Assembly (NCBI RefSeq): GCF_004768545.1
Contig: NZ_CP038635.1
Coordinates: forward strand, 1,922,001 to 1,986,000
DNA: 64,000 nucleotides
Direction of reading: 5' to 3'
Source: Cupriavidus oxalaticus
Lineage (GTDB): Bacteria > Pseudomonadota > Gammaproteobacteria > Burkholderiales > Burkholderiaceae
Part shown: positions 61,193 to 64,000 of the stretch, in pieces
Layout: every line of letters begins with the position of its first letter
How positions within the stretch are numbered: position 1 is the first letter of the stretch
Notes under the pieces: model-generated
Told to the model about the DNA's origin: nothing
The model's input: the letters and a program-made list of their open reading frames with translations, nothing else
Databases searched by the model: none
Program-made: the position numbers and the translations under genes

Positions 61193-63094
61193 ATGACCGA
61201 CAGCAATTCGCCGAAGCGCAAGACGCTAGGCATCAAGGCCGCAAGCGATACCGGCACGGCCGCGCGCAAGACCGGCAACCGCCCGGTGCGGGTTTCGGAC
61301 CTGAACCGCAACCGCGTGCGGGCCGTGACCGAAGGCATCAAGCGTGCGCAGCAGAATGACGGCGGCAAGAGTGCCGGCCGCCGCGCGCCAGGCGAAGCGC
61401 AATCGGGCGGCGACGTGCGCAAGCCGCGTCCGCCGCGGCCCGCTGACGGCGAGCGCCAGGCACGGCCGCGCCGTGCCGAAGGCGAAGCGCGCCCGCCTCG
61501 ACGTTTTGGCGACGACGACAATCGTCCGCGCCGCTACGGCGACGATCGTGGTGAGGCTCGTCCGCGCCGCTTCGAAGGCAATGAGTCGCGTCCGCCGCGG
61601 CGATTTGGCGACGACGACAAACGTCCACGCCGCTATGGCGACGATCGTGGCGAGGCGCGCCCGCGCCGCTTCGAAGGCAATGAATCGCGTCCGCCGCGGC
61701 GCTTCGGCGACGACGACAACCGTCCGCGCCGCTATGGCGACGATCGCGGCGAAGCCCGCCCGCGCCGCTTCGAAGGCAATGAATCGCGTCCGCCGCGGCG
61801 CTTCGGCGACGACGACAACCGTCCGCGCCGCTATGGCGACGATCGCGGCGAAGCCCGCCCGCGCCGCTTCGAAGGCAATGAATCGCGTCCGCCGCGGCGC
61901 TTCGGCGACGACGACAACCGTCCGCGCCGCTATGGCGACGATCGCGGCGAAGCCCGCCCGCGCCGCTTCGAAGGCAATGAATCGCGTCCGCCGCGGCGCT
62001 TCGGCGACGACGACAACCGTCCGCGCCGCTATGGCGACGACCGCGGCGAAGCCCGCCCGCGTCGCTTCGAAGGCAATGAGTCGCGTCCGCCGCGGCGCTT
62101 TGGCGATGACGACAACCGTCCGCGGCGCTACGGCGACGACGAAAACCGTCCCCGTCGCCCTGCCCCCACCGGCGAACGCCGCCACGAAGGCTCGGCGCCG
62201 GCGCGCCGCTTCAGCGATGCCGCGGACCGCATCCGCACCGCCGGCACCTCCCGGCCGCAGGCACCGGCCCCGCGCCCGCAGCAGCCCGCCCGCGCCGATG
62301 CCGCGCCCGAGGCTACCCATGACGACGGCCTGGTGCGCCTGTCCAAGCGCATGTCCGAACTCGGCTTGTGCTCGCGCCGCGAAGCCGATGAATGGATTCC
62401 GCGCGGCTGGGTGCTGGTCGACGGCAAGCCGGTGACCGAGCTGGGCAGCCGCATCCGCCCGGATGCCGAAATCGAGATCCTGCAGGAAGCGCGCTCCGAA
62501 CAGGGCGAGCGCGTCACCGTGCTGCTGCACAAGCCGGTGGGATACGTCTCCGGCCAGGCCGAGGACGGCTACGAGCCCGCCGCGGTGCTGTTCACCGCCG
62601 AGAACCAGTGGGAAGGCGACCCGTCGCGCAAGCGTTTCGCGCCGTGGCAACGCAAGAGCCTGGCGCCCGCCGGCCGCCTCGATATCGACTCAACCGGCCT
62701 GCTGGTGCTGACGCAGGATGGCCGCGTCGCGCGCGCGCTGATCGGCGAGGATTCGAACGTCGAGAAGGAGTACCTGGTGCGCGTGGTCTGGCACGGCCCG
62801 CAAGGTGCGGTCGAGCGCAATGTCAGCGAGGCATTCCCCGCCGACCAGCTCGAGCTGCTGCGCCACGGCCTGTCGCTGGACGGCGTGCTGCTCAAGCCGG
62901 CCAAGGTCAGCTGGCAGAACGAAGAACAGCTGCGCTTCGTGCTGCGCGAGGGCCGCAAGCGCCAGATCCGCCGGATGTGCGAGCAGGTCGGGCTGGAAGT
63001 GGTTGGCCTGAAGCGCGTGCGCATGGGCCGCGTGGTGCTGGGCGACCTGCCGCCGGGGAAGTGGCGGTTCCTGGGGCAGTTCGAGAAGTTCTGA
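61193..63094 (+). CDS. rluB: 23S rRNA pseudouridine synthase RluB with a tandem-repeat N-terminal extension
   Basis: 633 residues, twice the E. coli RluB. Residues 1-99 are Lys/Arg-rich. Residues 100-297 are six copies of a 33-residue repeat built from [20 protein letters not shown] and [10 protein letters not shown], plus a partial seventh. The S4 RNA-binding domain starts near 380 ([20 protein letters not shown]). The catalytic Asp497 is in [11 protein letters not shown] and the C-terminal motif [11 protein letters not shown] follows. It modifies U2605 in the large-subunit peptidyl-transferase region of E. coli. The ATG at 61193 is 22 bases after glnD, so the two are probably cotranscribed. 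Confidence 0.95.
   Translation: MTDSNSPKRKTLGIKAASDTGTAARKTGNRPVRVSDLNRNRVRAVTEGIKRAQQNDGGKSAGRRAPGEAQSGGDVRKPRPPRPADGERQARPRRAEGEARPPRRFGDDDNRPRRYGDDRGEARPRRFEGNESRPPRRFGDDDKRPRRYGDDRGEARPRRFEGNESRPPRRFGDDDNRPRRYGDDRGEARPRRFEGNESRPPRRFGDDDNRPRRYGDDRGEARPRRFEGNESRPPRRFGDDDNRPRRYGDDRGEARPRRFEGNESRPPRRFGDDDNRPRRYGDDRGEARPRRFEGNESRPPRRFGDDDNRPRRYGDDENRPRRPAPTGERRHEGSAPARRFSDAADRIRTAGTSRPQAPAPRPQQPARADAAPEATHDDGLVRLSKRMSELGLCSRREADEWIPRGWVLVDGKPVTELGSRIRPDAEIEILQEARSEQGERVTVLLHKPVGYVSGQAEDGYEPAAVLFTAENQWEGDPSRKRFAPWQRKSLAPAGRLDIDSTGLLVLTQDGRVARALIGEDSNVEKEYLVRVVWHGPQGAVERNVSEAFPADQLELLRHGLSLDGVLLKPAKVSWQNEEQLRFVLREGRKRQIRRMCEQVGLEVVGLKRVRMGRVVLGDLPPGKWRFLGQFEKF
61490..62158 (+). repeat. 99-bp tandem repeat (minisatellite) within rluB
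   Basis: Six full copies start at 61490, 61589, 61688, 61787, 61886 and 61985, with a partial copy from 62084. Copies three, four and five are identical base for base; copy six differs at a few third positions, and copies one and two differ more. The unit keeps the reading frame. The gradient of identity indicates recent expansion of the middle copies. Confidence 0.97.
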
Positions 63095-63098
63095 TGTG

Positions 63099-63128
63099 AA
63101 AAAAGCGGCCGCGATGGCCGCTTTTTTT
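63099..63128. terminator. Terminator after rluB
   Basis: AGCGGCC/GGCCGCT with a five-base loop (63104-63122), preceded by A and followed by TTTTTTT. It can also stop the opposite def transcript. Confidence 0.85.
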
Positions 63129-63176
63129 GACAGACTTTGGCAAATTGCCACAGCCTCATGTCTGTACCGATTGCGT

Positions 63177-63206
63177 GCTCCCTCTCCCGCTTGCGGGAGA
63201 GGGAGC
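63177..63206. repeat. REP-like perfect inverted repeat near def
   Basis: A perfect 14-bp inverted repeat, GCTCCCTCTCCCGC and its complement, with a two-base centre. Polypyrimidine/polypurine hairpins of this type are scattered between genes in many Burkholderiales genomes. Here it lies 17 bases past the def stop and may protect or end that transcript. Confidence 0.7.
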
Positions 63207-63223
63207 AAACCGGCAGCAGGCGA

Positions 63224-63757
63224 TCACTCGTCGCTATTGGCCGGCAAATCCGGAAACAGGGTCTCGGTAAACCCAAACCGCGAAAAATCCCGGATCCGCA
63301 TCGGGTAAAGAATGCCCTGCAGGTGGTCGCACTCATGCTGCACCACGCGCGCATGGAAGCCCTCGGCAACCCGCTCGATCCGGTTGCCCATGAGGTCGTA
63401 CCCGCTGTATTTCAGCCGCACATGCCGCGGCACCACCCCGCGCAGGCCGGGCACCGACAGGCACCCTTCCCAGCCGTCTTCCAGCTCGTCCGACAGCATC
63501 TCCAGCACAGGGTTCATCAGCACCGTCTTGGGCACCATCGGCGCATCCGGATAGCGCGGGTTGCGGTCGAAGCCGAAGATCACCACCTGCAGGTCCACGC
63601 CGATCTGCGGCGCGGCCAGCCCCGCGCCGTTGGCGTGGTCCATGGTGTCGAACATGTCTTCGATCAGCGTGCGCAGTTCGGGCGTATTGAAACGCTCGAC
63701 CTTCCGCGCCACCTGCAGCAGGCGCGGATCGCCCATCTTGAGAATCTCGCGGATCAT
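63224..63757 (-). CDS. def: Peptide deformylase
   Basis: 177 residues. Metal ligands are Cys99 (EGCLSVPG), His141 and His145 with catalytic Glu142 (QHECDH); motif 1 is [10 protein letters not shown] (44-53). It removes the formyl group from new proteins before methionine aminopeptidase acts. It lies 15 bases after ligA on the same strand. Def genes usually sit beside fmt; here the neighbour is ligA, so this may be one of several deformylases in the genome. Confidence 0.96.
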   Translation of the reverse strand: MIREILKMGDPRLLQVARKVERFNTPELRTLIEDMFDTMDHANGAGLAAPQIGVDLQVVIFGFDRNPRYPDAPMVPKTVLMNPVLEMLSDELEDGWEGCLSVPGLRGVVPRHVRLKYSGYDLMGNRIERVAEGFHARVVQHECDHLQGILYPMRIRDFSRFGFTETLFPDLPANSDE

Positions 63758-63772
63758 GGCTGTTTCCCCGGT

Positions 63773-64000
<228 letters not shown>

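Noticed and set aside
58480..61521. A 1013-codon open frame on the minus strand opposite glnD
   Set aside because: It is a shadow of the GC-rich glnD codons; it has no ribosome binding site or recognisable domain, while glnD shows all its catalytic motifs.
61490..62158. The regular repeat as a CRISPR array
   Set aside because: The 99-bp units have no unique spacers, keep the reading frame of rluB and encode a repeated peptide.
61226..62650. A 474-codon minus-strand frame across the rluB repeat
   Set aside because: The repeat length is a multiple of three, so an open antisense frame is repeated with it. The Ala/Val/Arg product matches nothing.

Overview
The window is GC-rich bacterial chromosome. 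The housekeeping gene order (ligA end, def, rluB, glnD, map, rpsB, tsf, pyrH, frr, uppS, cdsA, dxr, rseP, bamA, skp, lpxD, fabZ, lpxA, lpxB, rnhB, then ppsR/ppsA, smpB, ratAB, guaB, guaA) and the abundance of Bug/TctC-type periplasmic binding proteins point to a betaproteobacterium of the order Burkholderiales, most likely Cupriavidus or a close relative. The genus is inferred from gene order and protein character, not from a database search. I saw no rRNA, tRNA, insertion sequence, integrase or CRISPR array.

The first 28 kb is accessory metabolism in four blocks. (1) Positions 1-11457, minus strand: a LysR regulator, then a CaiB-type CoA-transferase, an HMG-CoA-lyase-family enzyme, LeuC and LeuD paralogues, a Bug binding protein, a 3-hydroxyisobutyrate-dehydrogenase-family enzyme and a Liv-type ABC importer (K, H, M, G, F). 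Together they look like uptake and cleavage of a branched hydroxy-dicarboxylate such as citramalate or citraconate. (2) Positions 11535-15713: an IclR regulator and a minus-strand operon of a citryl-CoA-lyase-like protein, an acyl-CoA synthetase and an intradiol ring-cleavage dioxygenase. (3) Positions 15861-18837: small genes, including a secreted protein with a TDG-motif repeat, a TetR regulator, a PagL-like deacylase lacking its signal peptide, a monooxygenase-like protein and an isochorismatase-family hydrolase. (4) Positions 19284-27147: a 2-ketogluconate (kgu) operon with a PtxS-type LacI regulator and three copies of the PtxS-type palindrome. Its transporter is a polar-amino-acid-type ABC importer rather than the usual MFS protein. 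A Bug protein gene faces it.

From 28590 to the end the content is core. guaA and guaB make GMP. smpB and ratA/ratB are divergent. A stomatin/NfeD pair is followed by the divergent ppsA (PEP synthase) and ppsR (its regulatory kinase/phosphorylase). The long minus-strand run 57323-41083 joins translation factors (rpsB, tsf, frr), UMP kinase, isoprenoid and phospholipid enzymes (dxr, uppS, cdsA), outer-membrane assembly (rseP, bamA, skp) and lipid A synthesis (lpxD, fabZ, lpxA, lpxB), ending with rnhB and an rRNA methyltransferase. map, glnD and rluB run the other way; rluB carries a 99-bp tandem repeat encoding a charged, disordered N-terminal region. def and the end of ligA close the window.

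The most interesting points are the ABC-transporter version of the kgu operon and its operator layout, the LeuCD/HMG-lyase/CoA-transferase cluster, the rluB minisatellite, the TDG-repeat secreted protein and the truncated PagL.
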